Origin: JBJKRF01 sp046704785
GTDB lineage: Bacteria; Chloroflexota; Anaerolineae; Anaerolineales; Villigracilaceae
Assembly: GCA_046704785.1 (NCBI GenBank)
Contig: JBJKRF010000148.1
Location: forward strand, 1 to 63,862
Reading direction: 5' to 3'
Length of the DNA stretch: 63,862 nt
The notes under the pieces were generated by a model. It was given only the letters and a program-made list of their open reading frames with translations. It was not told the DNA's origin and ran no database searches. The position numbers were made by a program, and so were the translations under genes. Numbering within the stretch: the stretch's first letter is position 1; each line of letters begins with the position of its first letter. Below, piece after piece: positions 27,196 through 36,440 of the stretch.

Positions 27196-27528
27196 ATGCC
27201 AGGTACGTTCGTCTTGTCGAGATCAGAAAATTTCCAGTTCTACTTCAACCTTCGGGCCGAAAACAACGAGACCATCCTTACAAGCGAGACTTACGTTTCA
27301 AAAGAAGGCGCTCGGAACGGCATCGAGTCCGTCAAGGTCAATGCGCCCGTCGACCAACGTTACGTGCGTAAAGAGTCCAGAAATCGTCAACCCTACTTTG
27401 TTCTGCTGGCCGCCAATCACGAACCGATTGGCAAAAGCGAGATGTATTCGAGCACGTCGGCAATGGAAAACGGCATCGCCTCGGTCAAACGCAACGCGCC
27501 CAGCGCGGAGGTCATCGATCGCACCTGA
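27196..27528 (+). CDS. DUF1508 (YegP-like) protein
   Basis: A 110-aa protein made of two DUF1508 repeats. Repeat 1 has FYFNLRAENNETILTSETY and then GIESVKVNAP; repeat 2 has FVLLAANHEPIGKSEMYSS and then GIASVKRNAP. The family is common and small, and its function is not established. The ATG at 27196 is preceded by AGGAGG at good spacing; the longer frame from 27112 is not needed. A TATACT box lies near 27139. Confidence 0.88.
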   Translation: MPGTFVLSRSENFQFYFNLRAENNETILTSETYVSKEGARNGIESVKVNAPVDQRYVRKESRNRQPYFVLLAANHEPIGKSEMYSSTSAMENGIASVKRNAPSAEVIDRT

Positions 27529-27557
27529 TGCGCCGGCTCCGGCTGCGACCGCTCACA

Positions 27558-27586
27558 TTGCCAAAATGTTTAAAGGCGGCTATAAT
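27558..27586 (+). promoter_or_regulatory. tRNA-Pro promoter
   Basis: TTGCCA (27558-27563) and TATAAT (27581-27586) are separated by 17 bp. The tRNA begins 13 nt downstream of the -10 box. Confidence 0.8.
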
Positions 27587-27598
27587 ATCTTCCTGCTT

Positions 27599-27673
27599 CG
27601 GGGCGTGGCGCAGCCCGGCTAGCGCGCTTGCATGGGGTGCAAGAGGCCCTGGGTTCAAATCCCAGCGCCCCGA
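27599..27673 (+). tRNA. tRNA-Pro (anticodon GGG)
   Basis: The acceptor stem CGGGGCG pairs with CGCCCCG and A73 follows; CCA is not encoded. The anticodon stem CTTGC/GCAAG holds the loop ATGGGGT with anticodon GGG and G37, as usual for tRNA-Pro. The T arm contains GGTTCAAATCC. A near-consensus promoter precedes it and a GC hairpin follows. Confidence 0.93.
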
Positions 27674-27685
27674 CACGACACAAAG

Positions 27686-27713
27686 ACCGCAGGTCCTCCA
27701 GGCCTGCGGTTTC
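27686..27713 (+). terminator. Hairpin after tRNA-Pro
   Basis: ACCGCAGG and CCTGCGGT form an 8-bp stem with a 9-nt loop, followed by only three T residues. It probably terminates or processes the tRNA transcript. Confidence 0.55.
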
Positions 27714-27733
27714 GCGTTCACCTTCACTTTTCG

Positions 27734-28087
27734 ATGGCAGAAACGACGGAAATCCCCGTTCCCACCAACCGCCTGGCCCTGGTCAGCCTGCTCGCCACAC
27801 TACTGATGCTGTTCACGTTCTGCATCGGCGTCCTGCCGATTCCGCTGACAGAGCTGGTCTGCTATCCGGCCAGTCTGCTCTTTGGGGGAATCGCGCTCGT
27901 CACGGGATTGGTCAGCCTACGGCAGATCCGCCACAGCAGGCAGCGCGGGCTGCTACTGGCCTGGACTGGCGTGGGGCTGGGGGCTTTCAGTCTGGTCGCG
28001 GCCCTGTGTCTGCTCTCCCTGACGGTGCTGCTGGCGCATTGGTTAGGCGGGTCTTTGCCCTCGTTCTTGTCAATCCCGTCTCGATAG
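27734..28087 (+). CDS. Small membrane protein, DUF4190-like
   Basis: A 117-aa protein with three hydrophobic helices. The order helix, short loop, helix, then RQIRHSRQRG and a final helix resembles DUF4190 proteins, whose function is unknown. The ATG at 27734 starts after the tRNA terminator; the longer frame would read through the tRNA and is rejected. No strong ribosome binding site is seen. It precedes the site-2 protease gene by 56 bp. Confidence 0.6.
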   Translation: MAETTEIPVPTNRLALVSLLATLLMLFTFCIGVLPIPLTELVCYPASLLFGGIALVTGLVSLRQIRHSRQRGLLLAWTGVGLGAFSLVAALCLLSLTVLLAHWLGGSLPSFLSIPSR

Positions 28088-28095
28088 AGTATCCT
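28067..28095 (+). promoter_or_regulatory. Promoter of the site-2 protease gene
   Basis: TTGTCA (28067-28072) and TATCCT (28090-28095) are separated by 17 bp. The -35 lies in the end of the upstream gene. The leader is about 40 nt and contains AGGAATGAGG before the ATG. Confidence 0.6.
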
Positions 28096-28143
28096 TGACG
28101 CCGGGAACGGCAGGCAGTCGCATTCAGGAATGAGGTTACTCGT

Positions 28144-29340
28144 ATGACTTTTCCACAACAGGAGATTCTAGCCTCGCTGGTCGGACGCGTCTTCCGCATC
28201 GAGGATGTCACTCTGGGAGACCCCACCAAAGGCTATATCGCTCGCTTCCGCGGACGGCTGATCGCGGAAGATACCGTAGCCGCTTACGACCAGCTTGCCG
28301 CGGCGGTGCGCCCCTACAACATCACGCCCCTGTTTCGCAAAGACAAGGGCAGCGGGCACGTCATCCTGCTCGTCTCTGGCGTGGTACAGCCCAAACCGTC
28401 CAAGATTCGCACCAACGTCATTCTGTTCATCCTGACCGTGTTGAGCGTGCTGTTCGTTGGCTCCTCGTACGCCGACCCGCAACAACTGGCGGGGGCCACC
28501 TCCACGCTGGACCTGATTTGGCGTTCCGTCCTGGCTGGGCTGCCCTTCGCCGCCAGCCTATTGGGCATTCTGGTGGCGCACGAATTCGGTCATTACCTGA
28601 TGGCGCGCTACCACAAGACCAGCGCCACGCTGCCGTATTTCCTGCCGCTGCCCGTGCCGCCGCTCGGCACCCTGGGCGCCGTCATCATCTGGAAAGAACC
28701 CCCCAAGAACAAGCGTACCCTGCTCGACGTGGGCATCGCCGGCCCGCTGGCCGGGCTGGTGGTCGCCATCCCGATTCTGCTCTACGGCCTTTCGATTTCC
28801 AAGCTGGGCCCCATCATCCAACCGGCAACGGCCGGCGTCAGCTTGATGGAAGGCAATTCCATCCTCTACCTGCTGGCCAAGTTTACTGTGTTCGGCAAAT
28901 GGCTGCCTGCGCCGGCCAGCTATGGCAGCACGCCTGCTTTGCTTTACTGGTTGCACTACTTCTTCACCGGCGGCCCGATCCCTTTCGGCGGCATCGACGT
29001 ATTTACCAATGCGGTTGCCTTCGCCGGCTGGGCCGGGCTGCTCGTCACTGCGCTTAACCTGGTGCCTGCCGGCCAGCTCGACGGCGGCCATGTCATGTAC
29101 GTGCTCTTCGGACAGCGTCTGCGCGTTGCGCTGCCCGTCATTATTGCGATCCTGGCCGTGCTGGGCTTCTTCTGGAGTGGCTGGTGGTTGTGGATCTTGC
29201 TCCTGCTCATCTTTGGCCGCCAGTACGCCGAGCCGTTGGACCAGATCACGGAACTCGACCCGCGCCGCCGCGCACTGGCCATCCTGGCGCTGGTGATTTT
29301 TGTCCTCGTGTTCACACCCGTTCCCTTCGTCGTTTATTAA
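28144..29340 (+). CDS. Site-2 protease family zinc metalloprotease (M50)
   Basis: A 398-aa intramembrane protease. The zinc motif HEFGH (AHEFGHYLMARYHK) lies near residue 148 and the third ligand motif LNLVPAGQLDGGH near residue 305. About 100 residues precede the first helix and form a cytosolic domain, and about eight hydrophobic segments follow. M50 proteases cleave within membranes to release regulators such as anti-sigma factors; the only anti-sigma in the window is soluble, so the substrate is elsewhere. It resembles the plant EGY/cyanobacterial S2P group. Confidence 0.9.
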   Translation: MTFPQQEILASLVGRVFRIEDVTLGDPTKGYIARFRGRLIAEDTVAAYDQLAAAVRPYNITPLFRKDKGSGHVILLVSGVVQPKPSKIRTNVILFILTVLSVLFVGSSYADPQQLAGATSTLDLIWRSVLAGLPFAASLLGILVAHEFGHYLMARYHKTSATLPYFLPLPVPPLGTLGAVIIWKEPPKNKRTLLDVGIAGPLAGLVVAIPILLYGLSISKLGPIIQPATAGVSLMEGNSILYLLAKFTVFGKWLPAPASYGSTPALLYWLHYFFTGGPIPFGGIDVFTNAVAFAGWAGLLVTALNLVPAGQLDGGHVMYVLFGQRLRVALPVIIAILAVLGFFWSGWWLWILLLLIFGRQYAEPLDQITELDPRRRALAILALVIFVLVFTPVPFVVY

Positions 29341-29344
29341 CAGG

Positions 29345-30745
29345 ATGTCCGGGATGCGCCGCTTCGTTGCGAGTCTCTGCCTGCTTTCCATTTTTCTGGC
29401 TGCTTGCGCGCCGACTGTGGTATTGCTGACTCAACCCCCGCCGCCCACCGCTATCGAAACAAGCCCCACGCCCCAGCCAGCTACCGCCGTCCCCACCTCC
29501 ACACCACTGCCCGGCAGCCAATTGGGCGTGGGCCCCGACGCACTGAAAGGCGTCACGGTGACGGTCTGGCACGGGCTGGACGGCACCTCCGGCACGGTCT
29601 TGACCCAAATGGCCAGCGAATTCTCGCTGCAAAATTCGTGGGGCATTCGGGTGCAGGTCGTATCGCAGGGCAACCTGAACCTGTTGGAGCAGGCCGTCGA
29701 CGATTCGCTGCACGGCGGCGACCCGCCCGATGTGGCGCTGGCGCTGCCCGAACAGGCCCTGGCCTGGGACGCCCAACAGGCCATCATCGATCTTTCGCCG
29801 TACGTCACGCAAACGCAATTCGGCCTCTCCGCCGACGACGTGAAGGACATCCCGGCTTCGTTCTGGGCCCAAAGCCACTTACAGGGCGGACGCCGCATCG
29901 GCGTCCCGGCGGCGCGTTCGGCGCGCTTCCTTTTCTACGACCAAACCTTCGCCGACCAATTGGGCTTCACCACCCCGCCCCAAACCACCGACGACTTTCG
30001 CAAACAAGCCTGCGCCGCCAACGTGTTCTGGCGCAGCGACAAAGACCAGACCAACGACGGATTCGGCGGCTGGGTGGTGGACGGCGACCCCTGGACGGCC
30101 TACTCCTGGTTGCTGTCCTTCGATGGCAGCGTCTACAACGACGGCCAGCCGGAGTTCGTCAACGCGCAAAACCAGGCGGCGCTGTCCTTCCTGGGGCACC
30201 TGCGCGCCGACGGCTGCGCCTGGCTGTCGAGTTCCCCGTCGAATTTCGGCAACCTGCCCGACCACAAGGCGCTCTTCGTCACCGGCAATCTAGCCGACGT
30301 TGCCGAACAGACGCGCGCCTTTGCCGCCGCCAACTCGTTCGACGAATGGACGGTGCTGCCGTTCCCCGGCCAGCAGCCATTCATCGTCGTCTACGGCCCC
30401 GATTATGTCGTCTTTCACACCAGCACGGCCCGTCAACTGGCCGCCTGGCTCTTCATCCGCTGGATGTTGACGCCCGACAACCAGGCGCGCTGGGCCACCG
30501 CGACCGGCTTCTTCCCGGTGCGCACCAGCGCGCTGCAGTCGGTGACCCAGGTCAGCCCCCAATGGAAGGCGGCAGCAGCGCTCCTACCGCTCTCCAAGGC
30601 CTACCCGCAGGTTGCCTCCTGGGGCCTGACGAAGCAGATCCTGGGCGACGGTCTCTTCTCGTTCTTCCAGTTGAACCTAGCCCCCGACAAGGCCTCCGAC
30701 GTGTTACACCAGATGGACGCCACCGCCAGCGAGGTAGTCAAATAA
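29345..30745 (+). CDS. Extracellular solute-binding lipoprotein (sugar ABC type)
   Basis: A 466-aa lipoprotein. The signal peptide ends in the lipobox LAAC (LSIFLAACAP), followed by a Thr/Pro-rich linker to about residue 60. The mature part resembles family 1 sugar-binding proteins (TVTVWHGLDG, NLNLLEQAVDD, GGDPPDVALAL, FDEWTVLPFP). No permease or ATPase genes are adjacent, so it is an orphan binding protein or works with distant partners. The ATG at 29345 is chosen; the ATG at 29354 is equally possible. It starts 5 nt after the protease stop. Confidence 0.85.
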   Translation: MSGMRRFVASLCLLSIFLAACAPTVVLLTQPPPPTAIETSPTPQPATAVPTSTPLPGSQLGVGPDALKGVTVTVWHGLDGTSGTVLTQMASEFSLQNSWGIRVQVVSQGNLNLLEQAVDDSLHGGDPPDVALALPEQALAWDAQQAIIDLSPYVTQTQFGLSADDVKDIPASFWAQSHLQGGRRIGVPAARSARFLFYDQTFADQLGFTTPPQTTDDFRKQACAANVFWRSDKDQTNDGFGGWVVDGDPWTAYSWLLSFDGSVYNDGQPEFVNAQNQAALSFLGHLRADGCAWLSSSPSNFGNLPDHKALFVTGNLADVAEQTRAFAAANSFDEWTVLPFPGQQPFIVVYGPDYVVFHTSTARQLAAWLFIRWMLTPDNQARWATATGFFPVRTSALQSVTQVSPQWKAAAALLPLSKAYPQVASWGLTKQILGDGLFSFFQLNLAPDKASDVLHQMDATASEVVK

Positions 30746-30870
30746 CGGCTCTTCCGTGAAGGAGAGCCCAAATCGCCTATCCTTTCGGACAGGTTTTGCC
30801 TGTCCCCACATCATTTCGCGCGCCGGAACGCCAAAGGGACCTGCCGACTCCGGCGCAAGGAGGTTACACG

Positions 30871-31842
30871 ATGGAATATACGCAACTCGGCCGTACTGGA
30901 CTGAAAGTCTCGCGGCTGTGCCTGGGGACGATGAATTTCGGCCCGCAGACCACGGAAAAAGACTCGTTTGCGATCATGGACAAAGCCCTGGAGTTGGGAA
31001 TCAACTTCTTCGACACGGCCAACGTCTACGGGTGGAAAACCGGCGAAGGGGTTACGGAACAAATCGTCGGAGGCTGGTTCGCCCAGGGCGGCGGTCGACG
31101 CGAAAAAGTCGTCATCGCCACCAAGGTCTTCGGACGCATGGGCGACTGGCCGAACGAGTCGCGGCTCTCGGCGCTGCACATCCGCCAGGCGGTGGAGGGT
31201 TCGCTCAAGCGCCTGCGAACCGACCACCTCGACCTGTACCAGATGCACCACGTGGATCGCCTGACGCCGTGGGAGGAAGTCTGGCAGGCCATGGAAGTGC
31301 TGGTCCAACAAGGCAAGGTGTTGTACGTCGGCTCGTCGAACTTTGCCGGTTGGCACATTGCCAAGGCGCAGGAAACCGCCAAAGCGCGGCATTTCATGGG
31401 CCTGGTCAGTGAGCAGAGCCTGTACAACCTGAAGGACCGCATGATCGAGATGGAAGTCGTTCCGGCCTGCGAAGATTACGGTCTGGGGCTGATCCCCTGG
31501 TCGCCGCTGGCGGGCGGATTGCTGGGTGGCGCGCTGCAAAAAATTCAGGAAGGCCGGCGCGCCAACGAGGACACGCAAAAGGAAATCGACCGGATTCGTC
31601 CGCAGTTGGAGGCCTGGGAGAAATTCTGCAACGAGATGGGTGAAAAACCGGCGGACGTGGCCCTGGCCTGGCTGCTGCACAATCCGATCGTGACCGCGCC
31701 CATTATCGGCCCGCGCCTGATGGAGCAATTGACCGGTGCGCTGCGCGCGCTGGAGATCCAACTGGACGAGGCTGCGCTCAAGAAGCTCGACGAGATGTGG
31801 CCCGGCCCCGGCGGCACCGCGCCCGAAGCGTATGCCTGGTAA
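30871..31842 (+). CDS. Aldo/keto reductase
   Basis: A 323-aa NADPH-dependent oxidoreductase of the AKR superfamily. The catalytic set is visible: Asp in FFDTANVYG near residue 49, Tyr in VYGWKTGEG, Lys in VIATKVFG near 85, and His in YQMHHVDR near 124. It resembles the YajO/Tas-like group. The ATG at 30871 follows AAGGAGG by about 8 nt. A very strong terminator closes the gene. Substrate unknown. Confidence 0.92.
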   Translation: MEYTQLGRTGLKVSRLCLGTMNFGPQTTEKDSFAIMDKALELGINFFDTANVYGWKTGEGVTEQIVGGWFAQGGGRREKVVIATKVFGRMGDWPNESRLSALHIRQAVEGSLKRLRTDHLDLYQMHHVDRLTPWEEVWQAMEVLVQQGKVLYVGSSNFAGWHIAKAQETAKARHFMGLVSEQSLYNLKDRMIEMEVVPACEDYGLGLIPWSPLAGGLLGGALQKIQEGRRANEDTQKEIDRIRPQLEAWEKFCNEMGEKPADVALAWLLHNPIVTAPIIGPRLMEQLTGALRALEIQLDEAALKKLDEMWPGPGGTAPEAYAW

Positions 31843-31860
31843 TACGCCAAGCTCGCATGG

Positions 31861-31912
31861 GACGGCAGCAGGAGCACGATACGTCGTATGCCTGCTGCCG
31901 TCTCTTTTTTTA
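31861..31912 (+). terminator. Strong rho-independent terminator
   Basis: GACGGCAGCAGG and CCTGCTGCCGTC form a 12-bp perfect stem, followed after one C by seven T residues. Its presence inside the longest frame of the next gene shows that the MFS start must lie downstream, at 31951. Confidence 0.92.
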
Positions 31913-31950
31913 AGCGCCGTACGGCCGGTTCCCGGCTCAACCGCTTCGCC

Positions 31951-33189
31951 ATGAAACCCAAACTCTCTTTTCGACAGCTCTTTACACTCAACGCCTACTG
32001 GATCGGCCTATCCTTCATGTGGAACGCCATCCACCCGATCATGCTGCCGGCGATCCTGCTCAAGTTCGTACCCGAGACGCAGAAGAACACCGACCTGGGC
32101 CTGTTGAGTTTCATCGGCCTGACGATTGCGCTCTTCATGCAGCCGCTGGCCGGCGCGTTGAGCGACGGTTGGGCCTCGCGTTGGGGACGCCGCCGTCCGC
32201 TCATGCTGGCCGGCACCCTGCTGGATTTCGTCTTTCTGGCCGTACTGGGTTGGGCCGGCGGCCTGGTCTGGCTGTTTATCGGCTATGTGGGCCTGCAACT
32301 CAGTTCCAACCTGGCGCAAGGCGCCTTGCAAGGCCTGCTGCCCGACCAGGTTTCCAAAACACAGATGGGCAGCGCTGCAGCGGTCAAGACCTTCATGGAC
32401 GTAGCCAGCCTGATCCTGGCCTCGCTGGTCGCCGGACGCTTGCTGAATCCAGCCACCCGCAACGCCTCGCTGGTGACCCTTGCGATAGGCGTTACACTGG
32501 CCCTGGGCGCTTCCATCACCCTGTTGGGCGTCCACGAAGAGCCAACGCACGAGCGAGCGCGACCCACCTGGCGCAGCCTGCGCGAACACGTGCGCATCGA
32601 CCTGCGCGAGAACCCCTCTTACTGGTGGCTGACGGCGGAACGCGCGTTGTTCCTGCTGGGCATCTACGGTGTGCAGGCCTTCGCCGAATATTATTTGCAG
32701 GATGTATTGCAGGTGCCCAACCCGGTCAAGGCCACCGGCGACCTGCTGGCCGTCATCAGCCTGGGCGTGATTCTGCTGGTACTGGCCGGCGGCTGGCTGA
32801 CGGACCGCTTCGGCGCACGTCCGATCTCCCTGGTGGGTAGTCTGCTGGCGCCCGCCGGATTGCTGTTGATGCTGTTGGCGCACAACCTGATTACCTTGAC
32901 GATCTTCGCCGCCGTTCTGGGCGCCGGCATCGGCCTGTTCCTGACCTCGAACTGGGCGTTGGCCAACATCCTGGCCCCGGATGGACAGGCCGGCAAGTAT
33001 CTGGGTCTGATGAATCTGGCAACGGCAGGCTCGGGCGCGCTGGCGCGTCTGGAAGGGCCTCTGATCGACCTGCTCAATCACGCCCATCCGGCGCATTGGG
33101 ACGGCTATACGGCCATGTTTCTCTTTGGCGCGTTCTGCACGTTGGCCAGCGTATTTCTGCTCAATCGTGTTAAGATTAAGCAGTTGTGA
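31951..33189 (+). CDS. MFS transporter (sugar:cation-type)
   Basis: A 412-aa membrane protein with about twelve hydrophobic helices. The loop between helices 2 and 3 carries GALSDGWASRWGRRRP, a variant of the MFS signature, and the start LNAYWIGLSFMWNAIHPIMLP resembles the SLC45/GPH-like sugar transporters. The second half repeats the pattern (AGGWLTDRFGARPIS). The ATG at 31951 is chosen because a terminator occupies the upstream part of the open frame. Substrate is not evident. Confidence 0.85.
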   Translation: MKPKLSFRQLFTLNAYWIGLSFMWNAIHPIMLPAILLKFVPETQKNTDLGLLSFIGLTIALFMQPLAGALSDGWASRWGRRRPLMLAGTLLDFVFLAVLGWAGGLVWLFIGYVGLQLSSNLAQGALQGLLPDQVSKTQMGSAAAVKTFMDVASLILASLVAGRLLNPATRNASLVTLAIGVTLALGASITLLGVHEEPTHERARPTWRSLREHVRIDLRENPSYWWLTAERALFLLGIYGVQAFAEYYLQDVLQVPNPVKATGDLLAVISLGVILLVLAGGWLTDRFGARPISLVGSLLAPAGLLLMLLAHNLITLTIFAAVLGAGIGLFLTSNWALANILAPDGQAGKYLGLMNLATAGSGALARLEGPLIDLLNHAHPAHWDGYTAMFLFGAFCTLASVFLLNRVKIKQL

Positions 33190-33213
33190 TTTCCATCTTT
33201 CTCTGGAGGCTTT

Positions 33214-33531
33214 ATGTACGTTTTCGTCCGTTTTGCAGCCGTGGTCATGATCATTTTTGGCGTCCTCCTGATGCTGGCTTCGGTGGGCGGCGCAGTCTAT
33301 GGAATTACTCATAACCAGGCCGTCACCGAACTGGCCAACCAGGCCATCACAGTGGGCCCCAACCAAGCCATCATCAACGCCGGCTACGCGCTGACCCTGG
33401 TCGGGCTGGCCGGTTTCATCCTGGGCATGTTGACCTCGGCCCTTGGGCAGTTGCTGGTGATCTTCATCGACCTGTCCGAGCACACCAAAGAGACCAACCG
33501 CCTGCTGCGCTCCATGCGTGCGCGCGACTAA
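33214..33531 (+). CDS. Small membrane protein, two TM helices, unknown
   Basis: A 105-aa protein with hydrophobic segments at about residues 5-30 and 55-85 and a polar C-terminal tail. I do not recognise the family. GGAGG lies 6 nt before the ATG. It follows the MFS gene by 24 nt and could be co-transcribed. Confidence 0.7.
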   Translation: MYVFVRFAAVVMIIFGVLLMLASVGGAVYGITHNQAVTELANQAITVGPNQAIINAGYALTLVGLAGFILGMLTSALGQLLVIFIDLSEHTKETNRLLRSMRARD

Positions 33532-33685
33532 TGGCCCTCTGTCCATGCAGGGAGCCTGACAGACAGGCTACACCCTGTTTGCGGGCGACAGCGCAGTGGG
33601 GCAATTCCGACCGATTTCTTAAAATTTTTGGGGCCAAATGAGATGAGCACGTGCAATCGTGATAAGATTTTAGTCGGAGGATACT

Positions 33686-34009
33686 ATGACAGAAGTCAAT
33701 TACGTCACCGAACAGGATTTTCAAAACGAGGTGCTCGACTCCGGCCTGCCGGTTTTGGTCGATTTCACCGCCGCCTGGTGCGGCCCCTGTAAGATGGTCG
33801 ATCCCATCGTCAAGGAACTGGCCGTCGAATGGGATGGCAAAGTCAAAGTGGTCAAGATCGACGCCGACGCTAACCCGGGCATCGTCACAAAATATGGCGT
33901 CATGGGCCTGCCCACCGTCATGCTCTTCAAAGGCGGGCAACAGACCGAGCGGGTAACCGGTTACCAGTCGAAGAATAAATTAGTGGCAAAAATGGGTCAG
34001 CACATCTAA
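33686..34009 (+). CDS. trxA: Thioredoxin
   Basis: A 107-aa thioredoxin, full length. The active site WCGPCK lies near residue 32 and the cis-Pro motif GLPTVMLF near residue 75. GGAGG precedes the ATG by 6 nt. DinB and S9 peptidase genes follow closely and may share the transcript. It could be a partner of the thioredoxin reductase-like fusion encoded at 21256-22485. Confidence 0.96.
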   Translation: MTEVNYVTEQDFQNEVLDSGLPVLVDFTAAWCGPCKMVDPIVKELAVEWDGKVKVVKIDADANPGIVTKYGVMGLPTVMLFKGGQQTERVTGYQSKNKLVAKMGQHI

Positions 34010-34021
34010 AGGAGCAGGGCC

Positions 34022-34528
34022 ATGGAACCTGCCTTGATCCAAACGCTCCTCGACTACAACACCTGGGCCACCGAACGCATCCTGAACGCGGCCCAACCCC
34101 TCAGCGCGGAAGAATTCGGCGCCCCCGGCTCGTTGAGTCACGGCGGCCTGCGCGGCACGCTGCTGCACACGCTGAACGCCGAGATCATCTGGCGTAGCCG
34201 CTTGCAAGGCAAACAGCCGCCTTTTTCGCTGTTCGCCGCCGAGGATTTCCCAAACCCGACGACGATGAAGACAGCCTGGACTGCTGAAAATCAGGTCCTA
34301 CAATCCTACGTCCAGACGCTCGACGAGGCCGCCCTGCAACAGACGATTCATTATAAAAACTCGAAGGGGATAACGTTCGAAAACGAAGCCTGGAAGAGCC
34401 TCGTGCACCTGGTCAACCACGGCACACAGCATCGCGCCGAAGCCGCCATCCTGTTGACCGACGCCGGGCATTCTCCGGGTGACATCGATATGATCCTCTA
34501 CTTCCGTCAAAAAGCCGGCCAGCGATGA
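34022..34528 (+). CDS. DinB family protein
   Basis: A 168-aa four-helix-bundle protein of the DinB/YfiT superfamily. The three metal-ligand His are visible: one in LLHTLNAEIIWRSR near residue 48 and two in HLVNHGTQHRAE near residue 135. Members are metal-dependent thiol or nucleophile transferases (bacillithiol/mycothiol-related) of mostly unknown role. AGGAG precedes the ATG by 7 nt. It overlaps the next gene by 4 nt. Confidence 0.88.
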   Translation: MEPALIQTLLDYNTWATERILNAAQPLSAEEFGAPGSLSHGGLRGTLLHTLNAEIIWRSRLQGKQPPFSLFAAEDFPNPTTMKTAWTAENQVLQSYVQTLDEAALQQTIHYKNSKGITFENEAWKSLVHLVNHGTQHRAEAAILLTDAGHSPGDIDMILYFRQKAGQR

Positions 34529-36378
34529 CCAAACAGTTGCTCCCCTACGGGCTGTGGCCCTCGCCGCTCACCCCGACCATGCTGGGCGAGCGATTGCGTC
34601 TCGAAGACGTTCAATTCGACAGCGACGGCGAAACCCTTTTATGGGTCGAATCCCGTTCGGGGCATTCTGTATTGGTGGCCCGTCGCGGCAACGACGCGCC
34701 GCGCGAACTCTCCGGCGGATTTACAGTTGGCGGCGGCGTAGGCTACGGCGGCGGCGATTTTGCCGTCCGCAACGGGCTGGCGCTCTTCGCCAGCGGGGAA
34801 CGTCTCTACCGCGTCTCACTCGGCTACGGTCTGCCGCAAGTCATCACGCCCGCCTTCGGCGAGGTAGCCTCGCCGGTCATCTCCCCGGATGGCAGCCAGG
34901 CGCTCTTCATCAGCAGCTACGAGCGCACCGACTGCCTGGCGCTGGTCGACACCGCAGGAGATAACTGGCCGCGTAAACTGGCGCAGGGCGCCGATTTTTA
35001 CATGCAGCCCGCTTGGCATCCCGACGGAAAACGCATCGCCTGGGTCGAATGGAATCACCCGCAAATGCCCTGGGACGGCACGCGCCTGATGAGCGCCCGG
35101 ATCGAGGCCGGCGCGCTGGCGGATGTCAGGCGACTTTACGGGGATGTTGACGTACCGGTTTTTCAGCCGGAATTTTCGCCAGATGGCCGCTTTCTGGCTT
35201 TTCTCGCCACCGATGGCGAATGGGACACGCTCTACGCCCTGGACTTGACCAGCGGCGAGCGGCGGATTCTGGCCCAGGACGCCTCGCTGCTGGAACCGGC
35301 CTGGGCGCAAGGCATGCGCGTCATGGCCTGGAGCGGCGACTCGTCGCGGGTCTTTTACCTGCGAAACGATAAGGGCTGGCGCACGCTTTGGGCTTCGCAG
35401 GTCGCTTCCGGGGAGTCCGAACAGATCAATGTGGCTCCCTACACCTGGATCATGCAACTCGCCGTCGCCGGAGAGCGAGTCGCCTTCATCGGTTCGTCGC
35501 CGAAAATTCCGGAGCGGGTGGTCTCCCTGCAAGGTGGCGCGCTGCGCGTCGAGTGTCGCTCCGACCCCGAGTCCATCTCCCCCGCCGACTTGCCGACGCC
35601 ACAACCCATCGAGTGGCCCGCGCCGGACGGCACGGCTGTGCATGGCCTGTTCTACCCGCCCACTTCAAGCCGCTTCGACAGCGACGAGGCCTTACCGCCT
35701 GTCATCCTGGACATCCACGGCGGGCCGACCTCGCAACGCAACGCCAACTATAACCGTGACGCGGCCTTCTTTGCCACGCGCGGATATGGATTCTTGGAGT
35801 TGAATTACCGCGGTTCCAGCGGCTATGGGCGCAAATATATGCTCATGCTGCGAGCGCATTGGGGGCAGGTCGATGTGGAAGATACCGTAGCTGCGGTACA
35901 GGCTCTCAAGGAATTAGGCCTGGCCGACGCCCGGCGGGCGGTGGTGATGGGAGGTTCAGCAGGCGGCTACACGGTGCTGAATTGCCTGATACGGCATCCG
36001 GGCGTCTTCAAAGCCGGCGTAAATCTGTTCGGAGTCTCCAACCTGTTCGACGTGCTGGTGGGGACGCACAAGTTCGAGGAGCATTACAACGATTCGCTGG
36101 TGGGCGCGCTGCCGCAAGACGCCGAGCGACTCAAGGCCTGGTCGCCGGTGTTTCACGCCGAGCAGATCAAGGACCCCATTGCCATCTTCCAGGGTACCAA
36201 TGACAAAGTTGTGCCCCCTGAACATTCCGAGCGCATTGCGGCGACGCTACGCGCCAACAAAGTGCCGCATATCTATTGTCTGTATGAAGGCGAAGGTCAC
36301 GGCTGGCGCAAATCTGAGACAATCATCGACTATTACGAGACCGTCGACCTGTTCCTGAAGCAGCATGTCTTGTTCTAG
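34525..36378 (+). CDS. S9 family (prolyl oligopeptidase-like) peptidase
   Basis: A 617-aa serine peptidase with an N-terminal beta-propeller (about residues 20-350; repeats such as PVISPDGSQALF and PEFSPDGRFLAF) and a C-terminal alpha/beta hydrolase domain. The nucleophile lies in GGSAGGY near residue 477, the Asp in TNDKVVPPEHS near 560 and the His in EGEGHGWR near 593, so the triad is complete. No signal peptide is visible; it is a cytoplasmic acylaminoacyl-peptidase or DPP-type enzyme. It is translationally coupled to the DinB gene. Confidence 0.92.
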   Translation: MTKQLLPYGLWPSPLTPTMLGERLRLEDVQFDSDGETLLWVESRSGHSVLVARRGNDAPRELSGGFTVGGGVGYGGGDFAVRNGLALFASGERLYRVSLGYGLPQVITPAFGEVASPVISPDGSQALFISSYERTDCLALVDTAGDNWPRKLAQGADFYMQPAWHPDGKRIAWVEWNHPQMPWDGTRLMSARIEAGALADVRRLYGDVDVPVFQPEFSPDGRFLAFLATDGEWDTLYALDLTSGERRILAQDASLLEPAWAQGMRVMAWSGDSSRVFYLRNDKGWRTLWASQVASGESEQINVAPYTWIMQLAVAGERVAFIGSSPKIPERVVSLQGGALRVECRSDPESISPADLPTPQPIEWPAPDGTAVHGLFYPPTSSRFDSDEALPPVILDIHGGPTSQRNANYNRDAAFFATRGYGFLELNYRGSSGYGRKYMLMLRAHWGQVDVEDTVAAVQALKELGLADARRAVVMGGSAGGYTVLNCLIRHPGVFKAGVNLFGVSNLFDVLVGTHKFEEHYNDSLVGALPQDAERLKAWSPVFHAEQIKDPIAIFQGTNDKVVPPEHSERIAATLRANKVPHIYCLYEGEGHGWRKSETIIDYYETVDLFLKQHVLF

Positions 36379-36399
36379 GCAGGCTGGATAGCTGGCTTC

Positions 36400-36434
36400 A
36401 ACAATGCCCGACGGTGGCCGTCGGGCATTGTTCT
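36400..36434. terminator. Strong hairpin terminator between converging genes
   Basis: AACAATGCCCGACGG and CCGTCGGGCATTGTT form a 15-bp perfect stem with a 3-nt loop, followed by TCTTCTC on the plus strand. It serves the S9 peptidase gene and probably the facing gene ending at 36441. Confidence 0.85.
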
Positions 36435-36440
36435 TCTCAT

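Noticed and set aside
31888..31950. Longer N-terminus for the MFS transporter
   Set aside because: The extra codons overlap the T tract of a 12-bp-stem terminator for the gene before it.
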